Below, piece by piece: positions 8,739-19,735 of a stretch of DNA of 64,000 nucleotides. The number at the start of each line of letters is the position of its first letter. The first letter of the stretch is position 1. Position numbers and translations under genes: made by a program. The notes beneath the pieces were generated by a model. It searched no databases. It saw only the letters and a program-made list of their open reading frames with translations, and was not told the DNA's origin. Origin of the DNA: Periconia sp. R9002 (taxonomy: Eukaryota > Ascomycota > Dothideomycetes > Pleosporales > Periconiaceae); contig JAMAHW010000069.1 of assembly GCA_023627715.1 (NCBI GenBank), positions 62,001-126,000 of the forward strand. Reading direction: 5' to 3'.

Positions 8739-11588
8739 ATGAGTCTCAACTTCCACGACATTTGCCTCCTCCTCGAAGGAGTCGAAAAGATTCAAACACG
8801 ACGGACGCACCCATTGCCGAATGATAAGGCAAAAGTAGAGACAAAAACGAAAGAGAAAGTTTCGGAATGGTTCAAGATACACAGGGGAACATTAGACGAC
8901 CCTCGGACCAATGGCGCTGCCATCCTCTCGATCATCTTCCCACAGCGAAGGAAGGATCGAGTATATGGGTTACAGTCGCCGCTGCTGGCGAAGATGCTAA
9001 TCAAACTTTTGAACTTCAACCATGGCAGGAAAGCTCTCTTCGAGAGGTGGTCGACCAGCCCTAGTGGAGACATTGGCCATCATTTGGAGATTGCGATGAA
9101 GCCCTGGGATGGGACGTTCAAGACGAAACGGCAGTTCTCCGTCGAACGGATCGACAGACTGCTGACCCAAATAGCGGCCAAGTACAGATTCTCGGATCCG
9201 GCGATTCGGAAACAGCGTGATCGAGACATGAGCACGGACGACGAGCTCTCTTATATCCTCAAGCGCATTGACTCATGGGAGGCGAAATGGCTCGTTCGAC
9301 TTTTGCTAAGAGAGTACTCTACCATGACTATCGACGAGAGCCATTTCTTCAAGCAGTACCATTTCCTTCTCCCAGACCTGCTCACTTTCCAAAATGATTT
9401 CGATGCGGCATTTGACACGTTGAGAGGGAATCTGGGGTGCTTTCCTTCGGTCCCACCTGCTGGACAGGTGAAGTCCATGCGGGCTGAGGCCGCTAGCAAA
9501 TTGAAGGCTGCAGTCGGCGTCAAAGTCTCGCGGCCGACGTTTCATAAAGCATGGTCCTTAAAGCATTGCTTACAGTTGGTTGGAGACCGTGATTGGGCTG
9601 CCGAAGTCAAATACGACGGCGAATACTGCGAGATTCACGTCAATCTAGAACACAGTCGGGACGAGAACGAGATCCAGATTTTCTCGAAGAACGGGAAGGA
9701 CGCAACGGCGGATCGCCAGGCTTTGCAAAGTACCATTCGAGAGGCACTGCGGATTGGGCGGCCGGATTGCCACTTCAAGCGGAAGTGTATTGTTCTTGGT
9801 GAGATGGTGCTCTACAGTGATAGAGACCAGTCGATACTTCCATTCTCAAAGATTCGGAAGCACGTCAGTCGCTCGGGAACATTCAACGGCACTCTCCAAG
9901 ACTCGGCACCACACGCGTGGGAGCATCTAATGCTCGTCTTTTTCGATGTCCTTATGGTTGACGATGAACCAATTATACGGAAGGATCTTCAAGCGCGCCG
10001 TCATATCCTACGCGACTTGGTTCGATATATTCCGGGCCGTTCTCAACGGTCTGAATGGTCCTTTCTGGATTTCAAGACGGAACATGGGGCGACTGATTTG
10101 AAGCAGGCCTTTGCACGTACTCTGGCTTACAAACAGGAAGGACTCGTTCTCAAACCTCTCGACGCACCGTATTTGCCGATGTTCGTTGATGGTGGCCTCC
10201 GAAACCAGAATTACTTCATCAAGCTGAAGAGAGACTACCTGGCAGATATGGGCGGCCAGCGCGATCTTGGAGATTTCGCGGTGATTGGTGCACGTTTCGA
10301 TCCTCAAGTGGCGCCCAAATCCGATCTGACACCTTTACATTGGACTCATTACTACCTCGGATGCCTAATGAACGAGTCTGAAACTCGGAGGAGCGATGCC
10401 AAACCCAAATTCAAAGTGGTTGCTTGTATTAGCATCGACAAGTGCATCCCTAAGCCGGAGCTGAAATATCTCAACACGCATGGATACCTCAGAAAGAAGG
10501 ATGTACCCCGAGGTGGTAGATCCATTGAGACTTTCGATTTCAGTCATGGGAAAGGATATCAGCGCCGTATGACGGTAGCCTTCAAAAAGCCATTCGTGGC
10601 CGAGATTCTGGGTGGTGGATACGAGAAGGTTCAGAACGACACATTTGAGATGCTTCGCCATCCTCGGATAAGGAAAGTGCACCATGACCGAACGTGGGAG
10701 GACGCCGTGACGATGAAAGACCTGAAGCGCATGTCAGAAGCGAAGTGGGATGTCCCGGATGCGACTGCTCTAGACGGGCATGCAAAAGACGTTGCTGTTC
10801 TCGCCGATAGATATTTCAAAGAACTACATCCGGGGGAAGAATCCTACTTCGAGTACGGTACCACACAAGAAACGACACAACGCACCACTCCGCGCACGAC
10901 ACAACAATCAAGTGATTCTCCACAGGAGCTTCCCCATGGCCCTGCAGTTTGGGAAACCCACCCATACATGGACGAACACGCCGTAACCTCTGACTACGAA
11001 ACCGCACCAGAGGAAACAGGTCGAGACAAGACACCCCAGAACACACAACGCACAACGCAACCCTCCTCCGAACCATCCCCTCGCCAATACCTAACCCACC
11101 ACCAACACCCCTCCCGCGGCTCCGAAGTCCCAGAAACCCAACAACCACCACCTATTACCATCACCACCACCACCACAACCATCTTCTCTTCCCAGCCCTC
11201 CACGCAATTCACAACCAGCAGCACCCAAGCAGCCGGGATCCGCGCCTCGAGAGAACTCCGCAGCATCTACATCCGCCAAGACACCCTCCTCCCATCCATC
11301 TCCCCGCCCGCGAAACGCAACCTCCCTACTTCTCTCGGGACGACGGCCAAGAAGGCAGGACTCAAACGCGGTTTGGCGGACCTCGACGACGACGCCACCG
11401 ATCTCGCGAGTGCAAGCAAAAAACGCGTCGATGGGACTGTTCGGTGGCCGCTGCGGCGCGCGACGGGGAACCGCAAGACGTTGGGGAATTTTGAGTTTGA
11501 CTCGCAGGAGAGTGTGCTGAGAGTTTTTGGGGAGGTGGGGGTTAGGGTTATTGTTGGTAGCGAGGAAGAGGGTCAAAAGCGCGGGTGA
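8739..11588 (+). CDS. ATP-dependent DNA ligase family protein, non-canonical, with long disordered tail
   Basis: Single exon, 949 residues. Nucleotidyltransferase motifs are all visible: motif I AEVKYDGEY with the adenylated lysine at about Lys291, motif III VLGEMVLYSD, motif IV EGLVLKP (about residues 467-473), motif V IKLKRD (Lys495 and Lys497). Residues 1-230 resemble the ligase N-terminal DNA-binding domain, and residues about 515-680 the OB-fold region. From about residue 705 the protein is low complexity, rich in Thr/Gln (TTQRTTPRTTQQ) and Pro, with a basic end. There is no tandem BRCT domain as in Lig4 and no recognisable PCNA-binding N-terminus as in Lig1, so it is neither canonical ligase. 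I infer a nuclear repair ligase of a filamentous-fungal lineage. Downstream lies a gene-poor stretch. Confidence 0.85.
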   Translation: MSLNFHDICLLLEGVEKIQTRRTHPLPNDKAKVETKTKEKVSEWFKIHRGTLDDPRTNGAAILSIIFPQRRKDRVYGLQSPLLAKMLIKLLNFNHGRKALFERWSTSPSGDIGHHLEIAMKPWDGTFKTKRQFSVERIDRLLTQIAAKYRFSDPAIRKQRDRDMSTDDELSYILKRIDSWEAKWLVRLLLREYSTMTIDESHFFKQYHFLLPDLLTFQNDFDAAFDTLRGNLGCFPSVPPAGQVKSMRAEAASKLKAAVGVKVSRPTFHKAWSLKHCLQLVGDRDWAAEVKYDGEYCEIHVNLEHSRDENEIQIFSKNGKDATADRQALQSTIREALRIGRPDCHFKRKCIVLGEMVLYSDRDQSILPFSKIRKHVSRSGTFNGTLQDSAPHAWEHLMLVFFDVLMVDDEPIIRKDLQARRHILRDLVRYIPGRSQRSEWSFLDFKTEHGATDLKQAFARTLAYKQEGLVLKPLDAPYLPMFVDGGLRNQNYFIKLKRDYLADMGGQRDLGDFAVIGARFDPQVAPKSDLTPLHWTHYYLGCLMNESETRRSDAKPKFKVVACISIDKCIPKPELKYLNTHGYLRKKDVPRGGRSIETFDFSHGKGYQRRMTVAFKKPFVAEILGGGYEKVQNDTFEMLRHPRIRKVHHDRTWEDAVTMKDLKRMSEAKWDVPDATALDGHAKDVAVLADRYFKELHPGEESYFEYGTTQETTQRTTPRTTQQSSDSPQELPHGPAVWETHPYMDEHAVTSDYETAPEETGRDKTPQNTQRTTQPSSEPSPRQYLTHHQHPSRGSEVPETQQPPPITITTTTTTIFSSQPSTQFTTSSTQAAGIRASRELRSIYIRQDTLLPSISPPAKRNLPTSLGTTAKKAGLKRGLADLDDDATDLASASKKRVDGTVRWPLRRATGNRKTLGNFEFDSQESVLRVFGEVGVRVIVGSEEEGQKRG

Positions 11589-12597
11589 GTGGTTTGTGTG
11601 TCTCGGGATTTCTTTTGGTTTGTTTAGGATATATAGGAGTGGGTGGATGCGTGGGTGAGCGAGCCCCCCGGTCGATATGTGTGTATGTTTTGGGGTTTTG
11701 GTCGTGCATATGTTCGATACACTTTTCTATGACGTATATTTTTTTTTCTTTCAGTGTCGGTGGATATATATAACTTCTTTCCACCCACATTGAGTTGTAT
11801 GGGGAAATCAATATATATCTCCTCCCTCCCCCGCCGCCTCTCTCTCATCACCATCTTAAACACCCCCCGAGACACTTGCAAGAAAAAGTAGAATATTTTA
11901 ATCACTCACACACTCACACACATAACTACACAGCGCGCTCAACCTCTTCCACCCTTCATTTATATATCTCCACAACTCCCATGTTTGCTACATACACCCT
12001 CCCCAGCCTAGCTTTCATCAAACTCGTCACCGCGTGTGACCTACCCTACCTTACGTACCCTCTTTGCCATTGAATTGTCCGTACCAAACCCAAACCTAAT
12101 CCAATCCACCCCCCCCCCCCGGAGTTGATCTAACGAGATTGGAGATTGGAGAGAGGTAAGGTAGCGAGAATGTCACTAGCGTCGCGCTGTATTTCACCTT
12201 ACTACGTGCGTATGCGTGTATGTATAGATGTACTTTGTGTGATGTGTCGTGTGTCGTGCGTCACGGGATGGCATGAGAGGTTGATATATATACGGTTTTG
12301 TTGCTTGGGAAAGTGGGGAGGGGGAGGTGAGGTATGGAGAATAGATGGGGATTTAGGTAAAGGGAAAGAGAGTTTTGTGTATTGTGTCTCGCGCCGCGCG
12401 GATGGAAAGTACCTTAGTTACCCATCTGTATATATGTAGGTAGGTAGGTAGAATAGTCAGGTCAAATAAAAAAGGTACTGATTCTTTATTTGTTTGTGCG
12501 ATGACTTGTGTACCTACCTACTTACTCTACAATGGCTTCGGATCATCGCGACTAATCTCGACTCTTCTACGTTTTTGTTTTTTGAGGTTTTTCCTTT

Positions 12598-12625
12598 CCT
12601 TTTCTTTTCTTTTCTTTTCTTTTCT
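12598..12625. repeat. (TTTTC)n pyrimidine microsatellite
   Basis: Five to six consecutive TTTTC units, followed by a purine-rich strand switch (GGAAGGGGAAGGGGGG). Read directly from the sequence. Confidence 0.85.
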
Positions 12626-12846
12626 TGGGTTGGAAGGGGAAGGGGGGTGGGGAGGGGATAGGTGCACGCCCGCACACGCACGGTGGCATGAAAGAATGAC
12701 AGACAGCGTCAAGAAGTATTAAGGGAGCTCCGAGGGAGAGAAAACGGTACGTACTGAACTAGCGGCTTACTGTGTGTGGTGTGTGGAAGTAATTCCATGT
12801 CTTTAATAGATAGCCTAGTTGTGGGTAGGAACTGTAGGACGGCACT

Positions 12847-12849
<3 letters not shown>

Positions 12850-12880
<31 letters not shown>
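12850..12880. repeat. (GA)n microsatellite
   Basis: About fifteen GA dinucleotides in a row inside the gene-poor stretch. Length is likely to vary between isolates. Confidence 0.9.
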
Positions 12881-12884
<4 letters not shown>

Positions 12885-12940
12885 CAGTTTTCTACAGTGG
12901 TTACCGTTTATTCATTCATCTTATCAGGATGTAGCTATAA

Positions 12941-12997
12941 ATTTGAATTCTGGGTTGATCATCACTGAGTATTGCTACCCCTGGGTATCGACACAGG
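12941..12997 (+). repeat. Dispersed repeat, copy A
   Basis: Contains the 18-bp core CCTGGGTATCGACACAGG at 12980-12997. This core is identical to the reverse complement of 55934-55951 and differs by one inserted base from that at 59802-59820. Similarity to copy B extends about 35 bases further upstream: both read TTGAAT, then a TTGATC, then TCAC, then GAGTAT-GCTA. The right-hand block shared by copies B and C is not clearly kept here. Family and origin are unknown. Confidence 0.65.
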
Positions 12998-14968
12998 TAA
13001 GGGGAAACACAGGGTGTGCTATGTCTAGACTCAAGTGCTGGTAATTGCCCAGAGAGACACCAGAAAAAGCCGAGAGAGATTTCTGATCAGCCGGTAAGTA
13101 GGTACCGAGGTACCTAACCGGTACTCAAATGGGTCACGCGCACACGCGAGTGAACGCGCTTTTTTTTTCAGAGGGAACGCCAAGAAGTGGGAAGAATAGG
13201 GAAGGTAGATTATGTCTATATGGAGTGGAATTATGGGTTAAAGTAATCCTCGGCATTGGATGTAGAGTAATGAAGAAGCGGATGTCTTAATACCGAGAGG
13301 TGGACTCCGGTTTTCGGCCATAGATGTGTTTGATACTACGACAGACGGTGCGGAAATCATATGTATGTATGCCTTCTTTTGTGGCGTTTACCTGGAGGGA
13401 CGAAGGAGAAAGGGATAGGTACCTACATAGACAGATAGGGAGAGGGGGAAGGGGATAGGATCTGCTCCTGCTTATCTCGATAACACATTTGCATGGATCA
13501 ATCAAGAAGCAAGCGAACGCGACCTTCCTACACGGGCCGTGTTTACGTACATTGGTGTCACTCTCATGTACACCGCGCAGACAGACGCACACAGGCAGGA
13601 AGCGCGAGACGGTTGATCCTGGTAGTATACCGAGTGATCAAGCACTGTGGGGAATGATGCGGAAGCTAGGTAGTTAGTAGGAGGTGGGTTTGTGAGGGTC
13701 AAGTTAGAGGAGCAGATGATGCGCATCATGGGGCGCTTTTGTTTCCAAGAGTTGGACGGTGATGTGGACACGCGCTCAATCCTCGCGAAGGACGGGAAAG
13801 TAACATGTAGTAAGTAGGTGGGTAGGTACATATGTATTGATGTGCATGCACGTACCTGGCGAGCATTTTCAGGGGAAGGAAAGAAGATGGAAAAGTAAGA
13901 CGGGAAAGAGAGCGAGAAAACCGCCAAGTACACATACACTAACTACCCCGCAGCCACACCCGGCGCCTAACCCACAAATCCCAACCCAAGCCAATCCACT
14001 CTCTTTCAACCGCTTGCCCAAGAAATGCCTATTCCGACCTAGATTGAACTGCAGTGGGGACCCCTTTGGGAAGAAAGGATTTGACCGATCTAACAAGCAT
14101 TTTTGAACAAATCACCCGCTAATTTCTACTGTCCTGCCAATTCCCGTTCCTCGTCTATGTACGTTACTATGTCCCGCTAATGGTATTCAATTTCTCTCGG
14201 CGAACGCAGATTGGATCAGACTAGATATCTTGGAAGGAGCAGGGTTCTAGGAGGTGCACGCACGCACCTACATACATATCAATACTGTATAGGTAGGTAC
14301 AGGGGAAGGGTGGACCGGCCACGGCATATCGTGAGGTCAGTGTACCGATCGATCACCAGTTCAACTAATAGTACAGACCGGAGAACGACATACGTCCGAC
14401 TTCTGATTTGTATTGAAAGCGCTTTGCAGTGGAGCCGAAACCTCTTTGATAGTCTTATGTAGGTATGCGGGCGGCGTCGCGACGTGGTGAGTCGTGACTA
14501 GACCGAACCGAATCTTGTATCTTTTTTAAACTAGTGAATGCAAGAGGCAGGGGATCTGGTCTTTTTTTTTCGCCCTTTCACGCCACAAAAGCACCTGCCG
14601 AGTATAGTCAAGGATACTTTGGTCATTTAGGCGATGAATGTCCTGTGAGATGATGAACATGGTCCCTTAACCGGAATCTTAGGTCTTGGGGTTGGCGCAT
14701 AAGGGAGAGTGTTAGCAGATGTGGTTCTGTGGGTTTAAAGGAGACCGGTTTCGCTGCGTTTTGTAGATCTGGCTCGGTTTGTCCTTCGTTCCAAGGTCCT
14801 TCCCTCATTTTAAAAGGAACGATTTGTTTTGCTTGTTTGCAGATTGGTATATACGGAATCCCAGTATTTCGTTCATTCGTTTCTCGTTTGTGGTGTAAAT
14901 CCATCTTACCCCCAGACAAAACACTCGGAGAAGCGACCGATCGCCTAGCAGCCGAAAGGCCCGAAACC

Positions 14969-17739
14969 ATGCGTTTATTGGGTACACAGAAACGCAATGC
15001 CGTGCTGGTATGCTGTGGTATACTAAGCACTGGTGTTTTTGCGCGAAAAAGCGGTGATAAGAGTGTTTTGGATTATGTCGATCCTTTGATTGGGACCATC
15101 AACGGAGGTTCGTTGGAGAAAACTCGCTGAAGAAAACCATCTTCCACGCGGACTCGTAAACACGAAAACTGACATTTCCGCAGGCCATGTATTTCCAGGC
15201 GCAACGTTACCAAACGGTATGTCCCTACTTACACGTATAAAATAAACAAGCAAAGCAATAATCGATTAACTTATGCATAAAAAACCAGGCATGGCAAAAG
15301 CCGTGGCCGACGTCGACGGCGACAACCAAGGAGGTTTCACCTCCGACGACGCACCCATCAAAGGCTTCTCCCACATGCACGACTCAGGAACCGGCGGCGC
15401 CTCATCACTAGGAAACTTCCCCATCTGGCCGCAAATCTGCGAGAACAACGACGTCACCAAATGCAAGTACGCGGCGTGGGAGCGAGAAACGCTCCGCGAG
15501 CCCGGGTCCGTGAAGGCGTCTCCAGGATACTTCGCTCTAGGTCTCGACACCAACATCAAGGCCGAAATCTCAGTCTCGAATCGTACGGCGCTGTACCGCT
15601 TCACCTTCCCAGCATCGTCATCGTCGAACAGCGCGTCCCCGACATTCGCAAACTCCACAACCACCCCAGCCCCGCACATCCTCCTCGACATCAGCGACCT
15701 CCCCGACTCCCGTCAGGAAGGCGGCGTCAAAATAGACCATGAGACCGGCAGGATGACCGGTTGGGGCACCTTCGGCCCCAGTTTCGGAATCGGCAACTAC
15801 TCGAGCTACTTTTGCGCCGACTTCTTCGGAGCAGACCTCAAAGCCAGCGGTATCTGGAAGAGCGGCACCCCTCAAAACGGATCGTCCCTCGATCTCGGGA
15901 TAACCGGGTATGGAGGCGCGTGGGTGCAATTCAAGAAGCCAGACGAGAAACAACAAATCCTCGTCCGCGTCGGCCTGTCTTTCCTCAGTTCCAAGCGCGC
16001 GTGCGAGAATGCCGAGAGGGAAGTGCGCGACCCCGGGCTGGACACTTTAGAGGATCTGGTGGATGTCGCGAGGGATGCGTGGGAGGCGAAGCTCGATGTC
16101 GTCGAGGTCGTTCCAGGGGGTGCTTCGGACGAGCTTCTGCGCGTATTTTGGTCCGGTATCTACCGCACTTGGATCTCGCCCCAGGACTACACGGGCGAGA
16201 ATCCCCTCTGGGAGAGCGACGAGCCGTACTTTGATAGCTTTTATTGCATTTGGGATTCGTTTAGGAGTATTCATCCTCTGATTACGCTGTTGGATCCGCA
16301 TGGGCAGGCGTTGATGGTGAGGACGCTGCTGGATGTGTATCGACATGAGGGGAAATTGCCGGATTGTCGGATGAGCTTCTGCAAAGGTATGTTCGCTTTT
16401 AAGCTGATAGAGAGTCATTTCGGTGGAATTTCTTCGCTAACGGGATTGCAGGTTATACACAGGGTGGTTCCAACGCGGATATCGTGCTAGTCGACTCATG
16501 GCTCAAAGGTATCAACGGCGGTGTAGATTGGGATTTGGCGTATGAAGCCATGGTCTCAGACGCAGAGATCGAGCCTCCCAACTGGGATGTCGAAGGTGAG
16601 TAACCCAACCATCCCTCACCAAAAACCCCTTTTACTAATCATATCACCAAACAGGCCGCGGCGGTCTCGCCTCCTGGAAGAAACTCGGCTACATCCCCAA
16701 AAACGACGTCGACGTAATCGGCAAAGGCACAAAAACCCGCTCCATCTCGCGCACCGTCGAGTACGCCTACAACGACTTCGTCCTCGCCAACTTCGCACTG
16801 CACCAACAACACGACGTCGACGCGTACAAAAAGTACCTCCACCGCTCCGGCAACTGGAAAAACCTCTTCAAACCAAACCAAACGTCCTTCCTCCCCAACA
16901 ACGGCGGCGACACGGGTTTCGTCGGGTTCCTCCAGCCCAAACTGCCGGATGGCACGTGGGACTTCCAGGACCCCATCTTCTGCAGCCCACTCCTCGACTT
17001 CACAGGGTGCTACCTCAACCCTTCAGGCGGAGAAACCTACGAAGGACCCGTGTGGCTCTACACATTCTTCGTGCCAGGGGACATGTCAACCCTAATCCAC
17101 ACGCTCGGCGGCGCAGACTCGTTCGTCAAGCGCCTCGATTTCTTCCACGACTCGGGCATGTGCTACATCGGCGACGAGCAGGCCTTCCTCAAAGTCTTCC
17201 TGTACCACTACGCCGGACGCCCCGGACTGAGCTCAAAACGCGCACACTACTACATCCCGAGCCAGTTCAACGACACCGTCGGTGGGATCCCCGGGAATGA
17301 CGATTCGGGCTCCATGGGGAGCTTCGCGGCTTTGACTATGATGGGGATTTTTCCGAATGCGGGTCAGGATGTGTATTTCATCACCCCGCCGTTCTTTGAG
17401 GCTGTTTCTATTACGAATCCGCAGACGGGGAAGACGGCGACGATTAAGAATAAGAACTACGACCCTGGGTTTAAGAATATTTACATTCAGAGCGCGACGT
17501 TGGATGGTGAGCCGTATTCGAAGAATTGGTTGACGCATAAGTTCTTTTTGGAGGGTGGCGAGTTGGAGTTGGTGCTGGGGCCCGAGGAGAGCGAGTGGGG
17601 GACGAAATCGCAGGATGTGCCCCCGAGTCTGGGGCCGTTTGGGAAGAATGGAACGCTTGAGGATGGGGGTGGTGTGGAGAAGAGGTGGCATATGACGCAG
17701 GCACATCCGAGATCCGCCGTGTTGGAGGTCGGTGCGTAA
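14969..17739 (+). CDS. Secreted glycoside hydrolase family 92 alpha-mannosidase
   Basis: Five exons: join(14969..15107, 15184..15216, 15289..16386, 16452..16595, 16655..17739), 832 residues; introns of 76, 72, 65 and 59 nt all splice in frame. A signal peptide is visible (MRLLGTQKRNAVLVCCGIL, cleavage near GVFA). Family landmarks follow in order: DPLIGT at the mature N-terminus, HVFPGATLPNGMAKA, PDCRMSFCKGYTQGGSNAD, NNGGDTGFVGF, YAGRPGLSSKR, and GIPGNDDSGSMGSFAALTMM. GH92 enzymes are exo-acting, calcium-dependent alpha-mannosidases; here the target is probably mannose on secreted or cell-wall glycans outside the cell. Length is normal for the family. Exon 2 is only 33 nt and would be missed without the HVFPGATLPN motif. 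Confidence 0.93.
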
Positions 17740-18277
17740 ATGACAGATAGTTCGTTCTTTCTTCTTCTGTTTCTCAATGTACATAAACGATTTTGGATTG
17801 GGATTTTTGAGGCGTTCATGGTTTGCTAATGGCTGGAATGCTATTTCTGATCAGTTTTTCTTCGCTACTGTTACCATTCTAATAGCTCTTCGTCTTCCTA
17901 TTCGCAAGATCAATTTCAAGACCAAAAAAGATACGAGGCTTTCTAGTTAGAGCACCTGATGATAGGTTTCAATTTGGTTCGGAAGCTATGTACAAATGAG
18001 TGTACATTGAATGATTGGGTAGGAAAGAGAGCGGGGTATTGATGTTGGCTAGAACGAACAGAGGATAAAGATGAGTGAGATGTTCGCCGTTTCCTGAACT
18101 CCAAGCAGCCAACGCACCAGCAAGATAACAAGGAAAATCAGCTAAACGAGAGGACGAGAGGGAAATGCTATACATACACCGCGATACCTTTGAATCAGAT
18201 GAAGAACAAATGGACCTATATATACCACAACAGCACTGGAATAGCAGTATACAAGCAAAGATTACATCATCAGTCAT
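17740..18277. other. Convergent 3' region between GH92 and the 485-aa gene
   Basis: Short AT-rich stretch between two stop codons of converging genes; presumably both 3' UTRs. No gene, repeat or stable hairpin was recognised. Confidence 0.6.
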
Positions 18278-19735
18278 TTAACTCGACCAAAACCATCCCC
18301 TCTTTTTGGCTTTCTCTGCCGTCTCCATCGATTGATTAGGGGTGGCATCACCGACGCTGATCTCATCATTGTTTCCACGCTGGGTATGCACCGTCTCACT
18401 GCTTTCCTCTGTGCCATCCGTAAACCGTTTTTTGAGCACTACCTTGGTTGTCACTGTGCCGTCCGGCGCGACAGTGCGTTCGGTAGTTGTGAGTGTGGAT
18501 AGAATAGACGAGGTGTACGAGGCTTGGTGCTGCTGATCGGGAGGGTGGATGCGATCCAGGAGACGTTCGTAGGCGTCCAGTTCGGTTTCAGGTGTAGTTT
18601 GGTCAGTTTTCGAGGTGAACCACGTTGATTTAGGCTGGCGGCGGGTAGGTTGTGAGGATTCGGAGTCGGGATCATCATCGTGTTGGTCTTCGTGGTCGTG
18701 GCCGTATTCGTAGCTAAGTTCTTCAGTGGCGTGGGACTCAGTCATCGCCGAGGACGAGGAAGGAGAGGAAGGTTTTAGATTCTCGGTTTGTGCTAACCAC
18801 CCTGCGAATTCGTCACGCGCCCTCTTGGGATCGTGGAAGCGGCGCGCCCACTCGTCATAGGACTTGTCTTGCTCCCGGCCGATGGCCTCGAAGGGCATAA
18901 GGGGTGCGCCGTTTTCTGCGCGGATTAGGTCTTCAAAAGCGTCCCGCCAGGCGACGCCGGCTCTACCCATCGTCTCATCTTCCTCCAGAGCGGAAGGCGA
19001 ATACCAGGGAGAAGCGAAGATGCGCGGAACTTCACGGGCGATAGCGATACCAATGTCGTCCAAGATGCTTTGGATCTGTGCTTGAACCTGCTGTGGAGTT
19101 GGCTGGAAGTCGGAAGTTTCAGGAGCCTTTATCTTCAAGGGTCTTGTAGCATCGTTCTTCTTGGTGCTATCTGGCCATATGTTGTCATCGTCGGCATCGA
19201 AGGGCCGGGGGAACCCCCAATCCCACATCCAGCCCCATTGCTGACCCTTTTCGTTTGCCACTTTTTCCATCAGCTTGGATTGCGTCGAGTGGGCATTTAC
19301 CTGTCTTCTCTCGTCAAAGGAAGATGCCTGCTGCGTCCTAGGGTATCTTGATCGCGCTGCTTCCACAATATCTCTGCGTATATCCTCAGCCTGCTGATCT
19401 AAGTTCAGCAGTTGTTCGCCCTTCTTGATCATTGCCTGGATATCGCCCACTCGGTATAATTCGCGGCCCTCGGAACGTAGGTTGGCCACTTGAGCTTCAA
19501 GCTCGGCGAGCCGGTGGCACTGCGATTTGTCGGCACGACCAAAGAGACATTGTTCGCGAGCGATGTGAGCGTTATTGAAGCTGGCTATGGTGGCGGGAAG
19601 TGTAATGACGGTGTTGAGTAGCGAGGATACCTGGGAATCGGCGAAGCGGCGGAAGGCGATGAACGGGTTGTCTTCCATGCTTTGGCGGTCAGATCTGCGT
19701 TCGCGGTCTCGATGTGAGTCGTCGTTTGGTGACAT
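18278..19735 (-). CDS. Conserved fungal protein of unknown function (485 aa)
   Basis: Single exon, ATG at 19733-19735. Residues about 20-60 form a hydrophobic/aromatic block (NPFIAFRRFADSQVSSLLN, then TVITLPATIASF). Residues about 70-125 are heptad-like and probably coiled coil. A conserved-looking central part follows (GWMWDWGFPRPFD; REVPRIFASPWYSP; WARRFHDPKRARDEFAGWL). The end is an acidic and His/Asp-rich linker plus a Thr-rich stretch, closing with KKRGWFWSS. There is no signal peptide or clear transmembrane helix. The FRRFADSQ block recalls mitochondrial-associated fungal proteins, but I recognise no named family and assign no function. Confidence 0.8.
   Translation of the reverse strand: MSPNDDSHRDRERRSDRQSMEDNPFIAFRRFADSQVSSLLNTVITLPATIASFNNAHIAREQCLFGRADKSQCHRLAELEAQVANLRSEGRELYRVGDIQAMIKKGEQLLNLDQQAEDIRRDIVEAARSRYPRTQQASSFDERRQVNAHSTQSKLMEKVANEKGQQWGWMWDWGFPRPFDADDDNIWPDSTKKNDATRPLKIKAPETSDFQPTPQQVQAQIQSILDDIGIAIAREVPRIFASPWYSPSALEEDETMGRAGVAWRDAFEDLIRAENGAPLMPFEAIGREQDKSYDEWARRFHDPKRARDEFAGWLAQTENLKPSSPSSSSAMTESHATEELSYEYGHDHEDQHDDDPDSESSQPTRRQPKSTWFTSKTDQTTPETELDAYERLLDRIHPPDQQHQASYTSSILSTLTTTERTVAPDGTVTTKVVLKKRFTDGTEESSETVHTQRGNNDEISVGDATPNQSMETAEKAKKRGWFWSS

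Larger units (their letters stand above)
11589..14968. other. Gene-poor, microsatellite-rich intergenic stretch
   Basis: About 3.4 kb without a credible gene. It holds a C-run near 12109-12120, a (TTTTC)n tract near 12598-12625, a (GA)n tract near 12850-12880, scattered TACCTACC/GTAGGTAG motifs, and one copy of a dispersed repeat core at 12980-12997 (separate entry). ORFs of up to 145 codons occur (for example 13502-13939, minus) but are rich in Ser/Tyr/Pro from the simple repeats and overlap others. The last few hundred bases should be the GH92 promoter. Confidence 0.6.

Noticed and set aside
11535..11552. Telomere-like GGTTAGGGTTA
   Set aside because: A single copy inside the ligase coding sequence; encodes VGVRVIV and is coincidental.
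13502..13939. 145-codon minus-strand ORF
   Set aside because: Low-complexity Ser/Tyr/Pro composition from TACC-type repeats and overlap with other frames.
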